Shown: one piece after another, positions 8,084 through 17,000 of the stretch
Layout of the letters: each line of letters starts with the position of its first letter
How positions within the stretch are numbered: position 1 is the first letter of the stretch
NCBI GenBank assembly: GCA_003223245.1
Contig: QHYI01000142.1
Coordinates: 1 to 33,116 of the forward strand
Direction of reading: 5' to 3'
Origin: Acidobacteriota bacterium
GTDB taxonomy: Bacteria > Acidobacteriota > Terriglobia > Acidiferrales > UBA7541
Length of the DNA stretch: 33,116 bases
The notes under the pieces: model-generated
Seen by the model: the letters and a program-made list of their open reading frames with translations, nothing else
What the model was told of the DNA's origin: nothing
Database searches by the model: none
Position numbers and translations under genes: made by a program

Positions 8084-8172
8084 GGTTAAGGAACTGGGGA
8101 GTCTTCAGGTCATCTAAACCATGAGAGGTTATCTGAATCCCCCCCTTTGGCCAGCCAACCAAGGAGGTTGAC

Positions 8173-8490
8173 ATGTTTGCACGCAAAGTATCGATACACT
8201 TGAAGGCCAACGGCGCGGCGGAATTCAAGAAGAAAATTGAGGGTGAAGTGATTCCCCTGCTGCGCAAGCAAGCGGGGTTCCTCGACGAAATCACCTTCCT
8301 ATACCCAAGCGGCAAGGAAGTTCATGCCTTTAGCTTGTGGGAGACCGCCGAACATGCAGAAGCCTACAACCGCGAAGGTTATCCAGAAGTGACGAAGATG
8401 CTTGCGTCCGTGATTGAGGGTACGCCTCGGGTACAAACGTACGAAGTCCTCAATTCAACGATCCAAAGGCCTGTCGCCGTAGCGGCGTGA
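8173..8490 (+). CDS. ABM-like small protein (dimeric alpha-beta barrel fold)
   Basis: This 105-residue protein has the antibiotic-biosynthesis-monooxygenase pattern: strand MFARKVSIHLK, helix AAEFKKKIEGEVIPLLRKQ, then AGFLDEITFLYPSGKEVHAF, SLWETAEHAEAYNR and a closing strand VQTYEVLNST. Proteins of this fold range from heme-degrading enzymes to quinol monooxygenases; no heme or active-site residue decides the role here. A very strong ribosome binding site (AAGGAGG, 8161-8167) precedes the ATG. It is divergent from the XRE regulator, which may control it. A long GC-rich hairpin follows the stop codon. Confidence 0.7.
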   Translation: MFARKVSIHLKANGAAEFKKKIEGEVIPLLRKQAGFLDEITFLYPSGKEVHAFSLWETAEHAEAYNREGYPEVTKMLASVIEGTPRVQTYEVLNSTIQRPVAVAA

Positions 8491-8516
8491 GGCGGATAGG
8501 ACCCTTCGCGTTACGC

Positions 8517-8539
8517 GGGGGCGGACAAAGTCCGCCCCC
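8517..8539 (+). terminator. GC-rich perfect hairpin, possible terminator
   Basis: GGGGGCGGAC and GTCCGCCCCC form a 10-bp perfect stem around an AAA loop, 26 bp after the stop codon at 8490. No T-tract follows on the plus strand, so it is not a textbook intrinsic terminator; it may protect the mRNA 3' end or end transcription weakly. Confidence 0.45.
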
Positions 8540-8935
8540 AGCTAGAGCACACGAGATTTCCAATGCTTACGAAAATCACGGCACGAGCCACCGATGCGCC
8601 ATTACGGCAGGAGTTCTTGAAACAACATGGAATCGCCGTAACGACCGGTTTAAGGAACGTAGCCACCGCGGTCATGAGCTCTGCGAAGTTCTCAGGCGAA
8701 GAATCAAGGTGGTTTCTGTTGCAGAATGCGCGCCATTGAGCATCTCTGATGGGTTCCTGCGCAAAAGTGGGATTTCAGCTGAGCGATCACCGGTGATAGT
8801 TCCGTGTCTCTTCGGGAAAAGACTTAATCCGCACCACTTGCCATCAACGAAGTATGGCGAGGGCATATTGAATTAAAGCTACCCAGGCAGAAAAACGAGA
8901 GCCGACAAGTACGCGGAGTGAGCCCTGAAAAAGGG

Positions 8936-9171
8936 TCACGGGTTCTTGGTCATGGCCTCGGCGACGGCCTCTTCGGAAACGCCGTGACGGCGAAGACTCT
9001 CCGCCATAATTGCAACCGGACCGCTTTTCTTCCGAGCGAGATCTTTCCGGAGAGACTGGCCGATGTAGAAACCGATGAGGGCCTGATAACCGCTGAACCC
9101 AAGTCCCGGCGCGCAATCTCCTTGAGATCGTCAAGAACGTCTTCTGGCATCCGAATGCTTATCGAAGTCAT
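8936..9171 (-). pseudogene. CopG/BrnA-like ribbon-helix-helix antitoxin, frameshifted
   Basis: From ATG 9171 the frame gives MTSISIRMPEDVLDDLKEIA plus RRDLG, a ribbon-helix-helix start. One base is missing in the GGGTTC run near 9100. In the next frame the protein continues as SGYQALIGFYIGQSLRKDL, then RHGVSEEAVAEAMTKNP and the stop at 8936. The downstream part keeps good family sense, so the lesion may be recent or a single-base sequencing error. It lies directly downstream of the BrnT-like remnant, in the usual toxin-antitoxin order. Confidence 0.7.
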
Positions 9172-9207
9172 CGGACGGTCCTTAATAGCAGTCGCTTTTT
9201 TAAACGT

Positions 9208-9407
9208 TTATTCACGCTCATAGAATTTCCTCTCTTCCGCTGTAGCGGGCCGTGCAGAAATGATTCGGATGGTTTCCTCCGCGCGCATCAGATGCACCAC
9301 AAACAGAAGGCGCGCATTCTCCGTATAGCCGATAGCCGCCATTCCCTCAAATGCTCTAATCGCCTCCGCGTTGTCGAAACGGAAATCCTCGAAAACTACC
9401 GACTACC
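9208..9407 (-). pseudogene. BrnT-like toxin remnant
   Basis: The minus-strand translation reads VVFEDFRFDNAEAIRAFEG, then IGYTENARLLFVVHLM, then the diagnostic BrnT end TIRIISARPATAEERKFYER and a stop at 9208-9210. BrnT proteins are small ribonuclease toxins of about 90 residues. Here the N-terminal half (normally .F.WDE.K...N..KHGV) is missing, an in-frame stop precedes the match and the middle looks shortened. A short tandem repeat (CTACCGA twice, about 9396-9409) marks the truncation point. With the broken antitoxin it forms an inactivated type II pair. Confidence 0.65.
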
Positions 9408-9459
9408 GACTCCCGCAAATGAAAGATACTTGCAGTCGTAGACGATTGCGGTCTTTACT

Positions 9460-10419
9460 ATGCCGATAGATCCCTCAAGAAGGCAGCAATTTGACGTAAC
9501 ACAATCCGGGCGCACACAGAACGCAGCCGCGGACGCGCCCGTTGCACCGCCTTGGGTTGCGCTTGCAATATTTTCAGTCGTGAACGCTATCGCAGGAATC
9601 TTAATATTGATCTTTCTTGGCCACTCTACTTCACTGGTCACCGGGTTTACCGCTTCTTTAGTCTTTCTCGGAATATCTTATCTCGGATGGCTTGCCGCCG
9701 GCATCGGACTCTGGAAGAAGGATCTCGCTGGGCTTTCTTTTCTCGGGGTGGCCTCGGGCTCAAGTGCGGCTCTTTGCATTTTGATGCGCATGCTCCTTTC
9801 CTGCCGGGCGGCCCATGGCTTCAGCTCCGAGGCTTTCCGGGTTGCATGGGATCCCTTCGAACTCTCGCGTCTGTGGGTCTCCTTGGCTCAGTGGCTGACC
9901 TTTTTGTCTTTCTCTTATAGTGCAATATCTGCGCTTCTTTTTTTTCGATTTCGCCGTGTCTGGATCGCACCTCGTCCCTACTTTCTCGCTAGCACTCTTC
10001 GCCACGCCCTTCTCCCCAGCGGCACAATGCTTCGCGTGCTTTTGTGGTGGCTGACTATCAATTCGCTCGGCGTCTCGCTCTCGGTTCTTCTAGCGGATTT
10101 CGGCAGACCCGCCCAGATGCACCTCTATGGCTACGCGGTCTTAGCGCTAGTTTTGGCGGGGCTCGGGACTCTTCAAGTGCTCGCATCGTGCCGGGTCATC
10201 TCTCTCGTGAAAGTGCGCAACAGGGTTGTCTTGATAGCGCTGGGTTCGATCATTGGTATATTGACCGCAATTGGTGTCATGATCCTCGGCATGACTTTTT
10301 TGTGGGTGTATGCGGCGCTCGGATTCTGGTCATGGGGCTTGACCGGGATGGTTTTCGGCGCTGTAGCTGGCCATTCTCAATGGCGCTCGCTGCTTCCCCA
10401 GCACAGCTCGTCGGTCTAG
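9460..10419 (+). CDS. Polytopic membrane protein of unknown function
   Basis: This 319-residue protein is strongly hydrophobic with about eight predicted membrane segments (for example VALAIFSVVNAIAGILILIF, FLGISYLGWLAAGIGLW, LVLAGLGTLQVLASCRVIS, VLIALGSIIGILTAIGVMIL). It opens with a short polar, Ala/Pro-rich cytoplasmic-looking tail. I recognise no family motif. No clear ribosome binding site precedes the ATG, so the start is uncertain. The neighbours on both sides are decayed genes on the other strand. The regular hydrophobic pattern over the full length is the main argument that it is a real gene. Confidence 0.55.
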   Translation: MPIDPSRRQQFDVTQSGRTQNAAADAPVAPPWVALAIFSVVNAIAGILILIFLGHSTSLVTGFTASLVFLGISYLGWLAAGIGLWKKDLAGLSFLGVASGSSAALCILMRMLLSCRAAHGFSSEAFRVAWDPFELSRLWVSLAQWLTFLSFSYSAISALLFFRFRRVWIAPRPYFLASTLRHALLPSGTMLRVLLWWLTINSLGVSLSVLLADFGRPAQMHLYGYAVLALVLAGLGTLQVLASCRVISLVKVRNRVVLIALGSIIGILTAIGVMILGMTFLWVYAALGFWSWGLTGMVFGAVAGHSQWRSLLPQHSSSV

Positions 10420-10529
10420 TCGACCGGCCAGCATTTGGCCGGACCAGAGACTGTCTTAGTGGTTGGCTGCGGAGAAAGCGAAAGTTCAACGGAGTATGCG
10501 ACCGCGGACGCCCACGTCGTGGGAATGCC

Positions 10530-11165
10530 CTATAGCCGCTACAAACGACGCGTAGATATCGGAGGAACCTCTGTCCGCCCTGAGACCCACCGAATTCCAG
10601 CAGGTCTTTCGTGTGCAACCACTTTGAATCGTATACGGACGCGGCGTTCCGACCGCAATTGCTTGGTGCAAAAAGGCCGCCGAGCAAGGCTTCGATAATT
10701 CATTACAGCAACCGGATTTGCTCCTGGATGGCCATCCGACGGCGTTAGAACGCGCCCCATGTAGGCACCAATGCCGAACATCGTGAAGTAGTTTCCCGAC
10801 ACGTACTCTATGCGTTGTGACTCTGCCGATGCGTCGAACCCCGGCCAACTCTTCACCTGCCTGTGCGGCGGCAAGCTCGATGAACCCCGGAGTGTGGTCG
10901 CGAAAATCCTTGTATTGATCGTAGGAGAAAGGGACCAATCATCCTGCAAGCCGCCATTCACGTAGCAATTTTCGACATCGCCGATGCGATAGAGCGCGCT
11001 GGGCCTGGCTACCGGCAGCGACTTCAGCAGGACCGCATGAACCAGGCTGAAAATCGCCGTGGTGACGCCTATGCCTAGGCGGTAGCCGTAAAACCAGGGG
11101 TGTTTGCGAACTGTCTCAGAGCATAACGGACGTCTTTAGCGAATTGCTCGAAGGTCCCAGATCGA
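10530..11165 (-). pseudogene. ADOP permease remnant, N-terminal half with several frameshifts
   Basis: The pieces of an acidobacterial duplicated permease appear in order but in different frames. They are FEQFAKDVRYALRQFANTPG and FTATA (about 11085-11155), then LGIGVTTAIFSLVHAVLLKS and LPVARPSALYRIGDVEN (about 10960-11070), then FSYDQYKDFRDHTPGFIELA (about 10860-10925), then RIEYVSGNYFTMFGIGAYMG and RVLTPSDGHPGANPVAVM (about 10710-10810). A T is missing at WSL(F)SY near 10928, and a block equivalent to VLTLA is lost near 11080. Beyond 10700 similarity fades. Intact relatives are MacB-like inner-membrane efflux permeases. This copy cannot make a protein. Confidence 0.75.
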
Positions 11166-11343
11166 GGCCCAGCTTGGGAGAGATGTTCCTGCGCCTTCAC
11201 GACCGAGCTTGTAGCCCCTCCTGAGCATAATACATCGCCAAACGACCATGTAGCTGTTTCCCCTGGCATCGGTTGGCAGCTAGTCGGCCAACAGGAAGTT
11301 GGCGTTGTCGCTTGGACCTGGACCCCGCCCGGTAGCAGACCGC

Positions 11344-11372
11344 TTGACAACGCCCTTCGATATGATCAGAAT
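11344..11372 (+). promoter_or_regulatory. Sigma-70-type promoter of the imuA-imuB-dnaE2 cassette
   Basis: TTGACA (11344-11349), a 17-bp spacer and CAGAAT (11367-11372, four of six) give a predicted start near 11379, about 30 bp before the imuA start codon. Confidence 0.5.
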
Positions 11373-11380
11373 TGGTGTAG

Positions 11381-11398
11381 GCGAATAAAAAGCGAATA
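11381..11398 (+). promoter_or_regulatory. Direct repeat GCGAATA-N4-GCGAATA, candidate operator
   Basis: Two identical 7-mers with 11-bp periodicity (one helical turn) sit between the predicted transcription start and the imuA ATG. imuA-imuB-dnaE2 cassettes are normally LexA-controlled. The box of this lineage is unknown to me, and this repeat is the only ordered sequence seen here. Confidence 0.3.
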
Positions 11399-11410
11399 GT
11401 AGAGCGGGCT

Positions 11411-12484
11411 ATGGTCGCAATCCCTCTGAAACAAGGAAGAATCGAAACAGGCCTCATAGCACGAGGGCTCGACGGATTTCAGCGCCGCGTCGAGGTTGAA
11501 CTCCAGCCAAGCGGAATTGCGGAACTCGACGCGGTGCTCGGTGGAGGGTTTCCGCGCGGGTCTCTCGTGGAGTTGTGCGGCCCTGCCTCGTCGGGGCGGA
11601 CGAGTCTGGCTTTCTCTTTACTTGCGCAAGCCACGGAACGGCAGGAGGCTTGCGCGTTCGTTGACGTTTCGGATTGTCTTGACCCGATTTCTCTCGCGGC
11701 TGCGGGAGTGGAATTACCTCGACTGCTATGGATTCGATGTGGAGAGATGGGGGGCCGAGAACCGGATCTCAAGAGCTCCTCGTACTTTGCTCCTGCGGAT
11801 AAGGAAATCAGAAAAACTCGCAGCCCCGATTCCGCGGGCAAAAAGCCAGTGCAAGTACATGGTTGGCGGCATCCGCGCGAACTGATGCGCGGAGTCGATA
11901 AAGCCATTCCTGGTCTGGTCGGGAAGCAAGCGGCATTCTCAGAATCGACCCGAGTCCATGTCGTCGCTCGCTGCGCGGGAGAACAGGTCGAGAGAGACAG
12001 AGAACTTCCCCGGCGAGGCATTCGACCTCCACGGCCTTTACCACCACTTCGCGAAACCTATCCAACACAGGCAGCGCGACAGAAAACTAAACGTACAAAG
12101 CCGTGGAAGCGGCTCGAACAAGCTCTGAGGACCACTGACCTGCTCTTGCACAGCGGCGGATGGGGCGTCGTGGTTTTCGATCTCGGAGGAATATCGTGGG
12201 TGGATGCGCGGCGAATCAATTTGAGCATGTGGTTTCGTTTTCGCCGGGCGGTCGAGAACACGCCGACGATCCTTCTTCTGTTGGGCGAAGAGTCCTGTGC
12301 GAAAAGCTGCGCTTCGCTCGTTCTCCGGTGCCAGCGAAGAGCAGACAAATGGAGCCGCGCCGCACAGACTGTTCAAACAGGGGCTTCGACGTTCGAAGGA
12401 TTTGAAGTTCAGGGAGAAGTGACTCGTTCGCGAGTGCTGTCGCAACCCGCCGATTTCGCTCGCTGGCAGACGCATACACCATAA
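11411..12484 (+). CDS. imuA: ImuA, RecA-like accessory protein of the SOS mutasome
   Basis: The 357-residue protein has a RecA-like core. Residues 31-66 read LQPSGIAELDAVLGGGFPRG then SLVELCGPASSGRTSL, a P-loop with Arg63 in place of the usual Lys. The C-terminal part shows LEQALRTTDLLLHSGGWGVV, VFDLGGISW and WFRFRRAVENTPTILLLLGE. Between them, about 120-215, is a basic, Pro-rich insert (GWRHPRELMRGVDKAI, PLPPLRETY) that proteobacterial ImuA lacks; to my recollection acidobacterial homologues have similar inserts. ImuA works with ImuB and DnaE2 in damage-induced translesion synthesis. The gene is first in the cassette, 55 bp before imuB, with its own promoter. Confidence 0.82.
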   Translation: MVAIPLKQGRIETGLIARGLDGFQRRVEVELQPSGIAELDAVLGGGFPRGSLVELCGPASSGRTSLAFSLLAQATERQEACAFVDVSDCLDPISLAAAGVELPRLLWIRCGEMGGREPDLKSSSYFAPADKEIRKTRSPDSAGKKPVQVHGWRHPRELMRGVDKAIPGLVGKQAAFSESTRVHVVARCAGEQVERDRELPRRGIRPPRPLPPLRETYPTQAARQKTKRTKPWKRLEQALRTTDLLLHSGGWGVVVFDLGGISWVDARRINLSMWFRFRRAVENTPTILLLLGEESCAKSCASLVLRCQRRADKWSRAAQTVQTGASTFEGFEVQGEVTRSRVLSQPADFARWQTHTP

Positions 12485-12539
12485 GCAGCAAATAGCTCCG
12501 TTTGTTTCCCTTTCCTCCGCCACACTCAGGGGATGCACG

Positions 12540-14099
12540 TTGGCTTTCGCATGTCTATTCGTTCCAGATTTTCCAGCCCAGGCAGTCGTTCGCCTTGAGC
12601 CGGAACTTCGGGGCAAGCCGGTTGCGATTCTTGCGGGCGCTCCTCCGCTGACGAAGGTATTCGCCGTCAACCGGGAGGCCAGGGAGCTGGGCGTGAAAAC
12701 GGGGATGACGAAAGCGCAGACGGAGGCATTTCAGGGCATCGCATGGCGATGGCGCTCCGTTTCGCAGGAGTCGACGGCGTATGCCGCCCTTCTGGACTGT
12801 GCGTGGACGATTTCGCCCCGGGTTGACGATGGACCAAGACCTGAGGAGCAGGATTTTTCTGATACCGCCGTGCTCGACCTGGCAGGGTGCGAAAAGCTTT
12901 TCGGTTCTCCGGAAAAAATAGCGCATGACTTGAGACGTGTTGCCTCGGAAGTCGGATTTGAGGCAAACGTAGCCGTCGCAGGAAGTTCTTTAGCTGCGGT
13001 CAGTGCCGCGCAAGGTTTCGCTGGGGTTACGGTGATTCCTGACGGCGATGAGAGTCTTTGGATCGGAAGGCTTTCACTCGGAGCTCTCCGTATTCCTTCC
13101 GAGTTCGTCGAGACGCTGAAGCGCTGGGGCATCCACACCTGCGCGGAGTTTGCGGCTCTTCCAGAAATTGCCATTGTCGAGCGGCTAGGACAGCAAGGAC
13201 TGCGTTCGTGGCGGCTGGCGCAAGGGACGGATTCGCATCCACTGATCGCCAAAGATTTTCCGTCGAATTTCGAAGAGCGCATGGACTTGGAGTCTCCGGT
13301 TGATTTGCTGGAGCCGTTGCTATTCGTTCTGAACCGGCTTCTAGATCAATTGTGCAGGCGGCTGCGGTTGCACGTTCTTGCTATCGGGGAGATGAAAGTC
13401 ACACTCACGCTGGAACGAATGGATTCCCGCAACAAAGAGCCGCTCCTTCATATCCGCACTATTCGGCTTCCGGTGCCGGCGCGAGACACCAAACTCCTTC
13501 TGAAGCTTTTGCAGCTCGATCTTGAAGCTCACCCTCCATCCGCGCCCGTCATGGCGGTCTGGATGTTGGCGAGTCCAGCGAGGGCACGATCGCAGCAATT
13601 GGGTTTATTTCTACCGCTTTCTCCGGACCCGGAGCGCCTTGAAATCACGCTCGCGCGAATCCAAAGCACGGTTGGGGACGGTCAAGTAGGAACGCCGGTT
13701 CTGCGCGACACGCACGGCCCCGATTCTTTTCAACAAAACCGTTTTGTCTTACAGGAAATGAAAGAGAAACGCCCGGCAGGAAAAAAACAGGCCACTGCCG
13801 CGATGCGCATTTACCGGCCTGCGCTTCAGGCGAAGGTGGACTTTCAGAACGGAAAGCCGACATTTCTCAGTTGCGAAGGTGTTCGCAGGCAAATCCTTGC
13901 GTTCGCTGGACCGTGGAAAAGAAAAGGCGACTGGTGGTCTGAAACCCCGTGGGCACGCGAGGAGTGGGACGTCGAGACAAGGACGTTACGTCCCAAGGTA
14001 CAAGCGGAACCCCGCGGTGGCGAGGAGGAGACCGCCCTGTATCGCATTTATAAGGACCTGCGAGCGAAGCGCTGGTTTGTGGAAGGAATCTACGATTGA
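12540..14099 (+). CDS. imuB: ImuB, Y-family polymerase-like mutasome adaptor
   Basis: This 519-residue protein begins at TTG 12540 (AGGGG just upstream); the start is supported by the family N-terminus FACLFVPDFPAQAVVRLEPE. It has a Y-family fold: palm/fingers (GKPVAILAG, ARELGVKTGM), DTAVLDLAGCEKLFG where an active polymerase would have the SxDE acidic pair, and the little finger region. The catalytic acids are replaced, as expected for ImuB, which is a non-catalytic adaptor. Residues 353-357 (QLGLF) form a beta-clamp binding motif, the feature that lets ImuB recruit DnaE2 to the clamp. Its stop TGA overlaps the TTG start of dnaE2 (TTGA), implying translational coupling. Confidence 0.88.
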   Translation: MAFACLFVPDFPAQAVVRLEPELRGKPVAILAGAPPLTKVFAVNREARELGVKTGMTKAQTEAFQGIAWRWRSVSQESTAYAALLDCAWTISPRVDDGPRPEEQDFSDTAVLDLAGCEKLFGSPEKIAHDLRRVASEVGFEANVAVAGSSLAAVSAAQGFAGVTVIPDGDESLWIGRLSLGALRIPSEFVETLKRWGIHTCAEFAALPEIAIVERLGQQGLRSWRLAQGTDSHPLIAKDFPSNFEERMDLESPVDLLEPLLFVLNRLLDQLCRRLRLHVLAIGEMKVTLTLERMDSRNKEPLLHIRTIRLPVPARDTKLLLKLLQLDLEAHPPSAPVMAVWMLASPARARSQQLGLFLPLSPDPERLEITLARIQSTVGDGQVGTPVLRDTHGPDSFQQNRFVLQEMKEKRPAGKKQATAAMRIYRPALQAKVDFQNGKPTFLSCEGVRRQILAFAGPWKRKGDWWSETPWAREEWDVETRTLRPKVQAEPRGGEEETALYRIYKDLRAKRWFVEGIYD

Positions 14100-17000
14100 A
14101 GTACGTCGAGCTCCATTGCGCTTCTGCATTCAGTTTTCTCGGGGGTGCTTCGCGCCCGGAGGACCTGGTATCTCGCGCGAAGGAATTGGACCTGCCAGCG
14201 ATTGCGTTGGTTGACCGCGACGGTGTTTACGGTGCTCCACGATTCCACATGGCGACAAAGTCCGTAGGGATTCAGCCCCACGTCGGCGCGGAGATTTCGG
14301 TGGAGGGTTTTGGAAACCTGGCAAGGCCGCCGTCGTGGATTCCGAATTCTTTTCCCGCAAGGCCGGTACGGTTGCCTCTGCTCGTTAAGAGCCGGACGGG
14401 ATATCAGAATCTCTGCCGTCTCATGACGCGTTACAAATTGCGCGAAAAAGAAAAAGGGACGGGGACGGCAACGCTGGACGAGGTCGCGGAACACGCCGAA
14501 GGTCTGGTGTGTTTGACGGGTGGCGAGGAAGGCGTGCTTGCGGCCTCGCTTTCAAACAAGGGTTTCGAGGATGCACGAAAGGACATTGAACTGCTGACGA
14601 CCATATTTGGCAGAAAGAATGTTTATGTCGAATTGCAGCGGCACTGCGACGTTGTTGAAGAGCGCCGCAATCAGGCGGCGGTGCGTCTTGCCGAAACGCT
14701 GGGCCTGCCGCTTCTTGCCACGAATGGCGTTCGCTACGCGACGGCGGCCGAGCGCGAAATTCTGGATGTGTTCACCTGCATCCGGAATCACTGCAAACTC
14801 GAAACGGCGGGCCGGCTGCTTGAAAGAAACGACGAGCGCCATCTTCGTTCGACGGAAGAGATGGTGCAGCTATTTTCGGATTTGCCAGAAGCTATTCAGA
14901 ACACGAGCGAACTCTCCGCAAGACTCCAATACACCCTGGCTGATCTCGGCTACGAATTTCCGCGCTATCCGGTTCCCGAGGGAGAAACGATGGATTCGTT
15001 TCTTCGCAAGCGCACGGAAGAAGGTTTTCAAAACCGGTATAGCGCTAAACGAGACGATGATCTGTTTGAACGCGCCAAGCGGCAAGTAGAGCGGGAATTA
15101 GCGCTGATCGAAAAGCTGCATCTTGCCGGGTACTTCCTGATCGTCTGGGACATCATTCGATTTTGCCGCGAACAGAAAATCCTCGTGCAGGGGCGCGGTT
15201 CGGCTGCAAATAGCGCGGTTTGCTATTCACTCGGCATTACAGCGGTCGATCCCGTGGGGATGAAACTGCTTTTTGAACGTTTTCTCTCGGAAGAACGCGG
15301 GGAATGGCCAGATATCGACTTGGACCTGCCGAGCGGAGATCAGAGGGAGAAGGCAATTCAATACGTGTATCAGCGCTACGGCCAGCTCGGGGCGGCGATG
15401 ACGGCGAACGTCATTACTTATCGTGACCGGTCGGCTGCGCGAGAGGTGGGCAAAGCTCTTGGATTCGATCAGGACACTCTTGACCGGCTTTCGAGCGTGG
15501 TGAACAGCGGCGAATGGCTCGGTCCGTCTGATAACTTCGAAAATCATTTTCAGCAAGTTGGCTTCGACATGAACCATCCTCGCGTCCAAAAGTACTGGCA
15601 GCTGTGCGAACGCATTCAGGATTTGCCAAGACACCTGGGCCAACATTCCGGTGGCATGGTCGTCTGTCAGGGGCAGCTTGACTCCGTCGTTCCTCTCGAA
15701 CCAGCAACGATGCCGGGGCGCGTCGTCGTGCAATGGGATAAGGACGATTGCGCTGACCTGCGTATCATCAAAATCGATTTGCTGGGACTCGGCATGATGG
15801 CGGTGCTCGAAGATTGCCTGGACCTTATTCCCAAGCACTACGGCAAACCAATCGATTTGGCGCAACTGCCTCCGGACGATCCGCCAGTCTATGAAACGTT
15901 GCGCAAGGCGGACACAGTGGGAATGTTTCAGGTTGAAAGCCGAGCTCAAATGTCTTCGCTGCCACGCAATGCTCCGGCCAAGTTCTACGATCTTGTCGTA
16001 CAAGTCGCCATCATCCGTCCAGGCCCGATTGTTGGAAAAATGATGCATCCCTACATGCGGCGACGGCAGGGAAAAGAACCCGTAACTTATGCGCACCCTT
16101 CCCTCGAACCAGTACTCGAACGAACGCTGGGTGTGCCGCTGTTTCAGGAACAATTGCTGCGAATGGCCATGATTGCGGCGAACTTCACAGGGGGTGAGGC
16201 GGAAGAACTGCGTAGAGCCATGGGTTTCAAACGCTCGGAAGAACGCATGCACAAAATTGAGGCGAAGCTGCGAAGCGGCATGACTAAGAATGGCTTCCGT
16301 CGCGAAACACAGGAAGAGATTATCACGCAAATCACTTCCTTCGCGCGCTATGGGTTTCCAGAATCGCACGCGGCGAGTTTTGCTCTGATCGCCTATGCCA
16401 GCGCGTATTTGAAACAGCACTATCTGGCCGCATTCACGGCGGCTCTCCTCAATAATCAGCCGATGGGTTTTTATAGCCCGGCAGTGCTTGTGCACGATGC
16501 ACAATTGCATGGCCTCCGCGTGAAACCTATCAACGCCCTCAATTCTGAATGGAACTGCACGATCGAGCACACGACCAAAGGTGACAAGGATATTCCGTGC
16601 CTGCGCCTCGGGTTCCGTTACGTCCGGGGCCTGAGGCAGACGGCGGCGGACAAGATTGTCTCGGAGAGGCAGAAGCGCCCGTTCGAGGGGATTGATGATC
16701 TGGTCCGCCGGGTCCCGGAACTGCAGAAAGCGGAACTGGTAACGCTCAGCGAAATTGGTGCCCTGAACTCCCTTGGAAGGGGAGTGCATCGAAGAACTGC
16801 TCTGTGGCAAGTGGAACGCGCGGCCCGGCTTGCCGGGCCGCTACTGGATGCGATTCCGGAGCAAATGGAATTGTCGCCACTGCGTCAGATGACGGACGAA
16901 GAGCGTCTTGTCGCGGATTTTCACGGGTCGGGCATGAGCACTGGTCCGCATCCGATGACGTATTGCCGGGAGGCGCTATCCAAGCTGCAAGTAAAACGAG

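Noticed and set aside
8563-8739. 58-codon frame after the ABM-like gene
   Set aside because: No ribosome binding site and no recognisable motif; kept out of the gene list. The rest of 8740-8935 shows nothing either.
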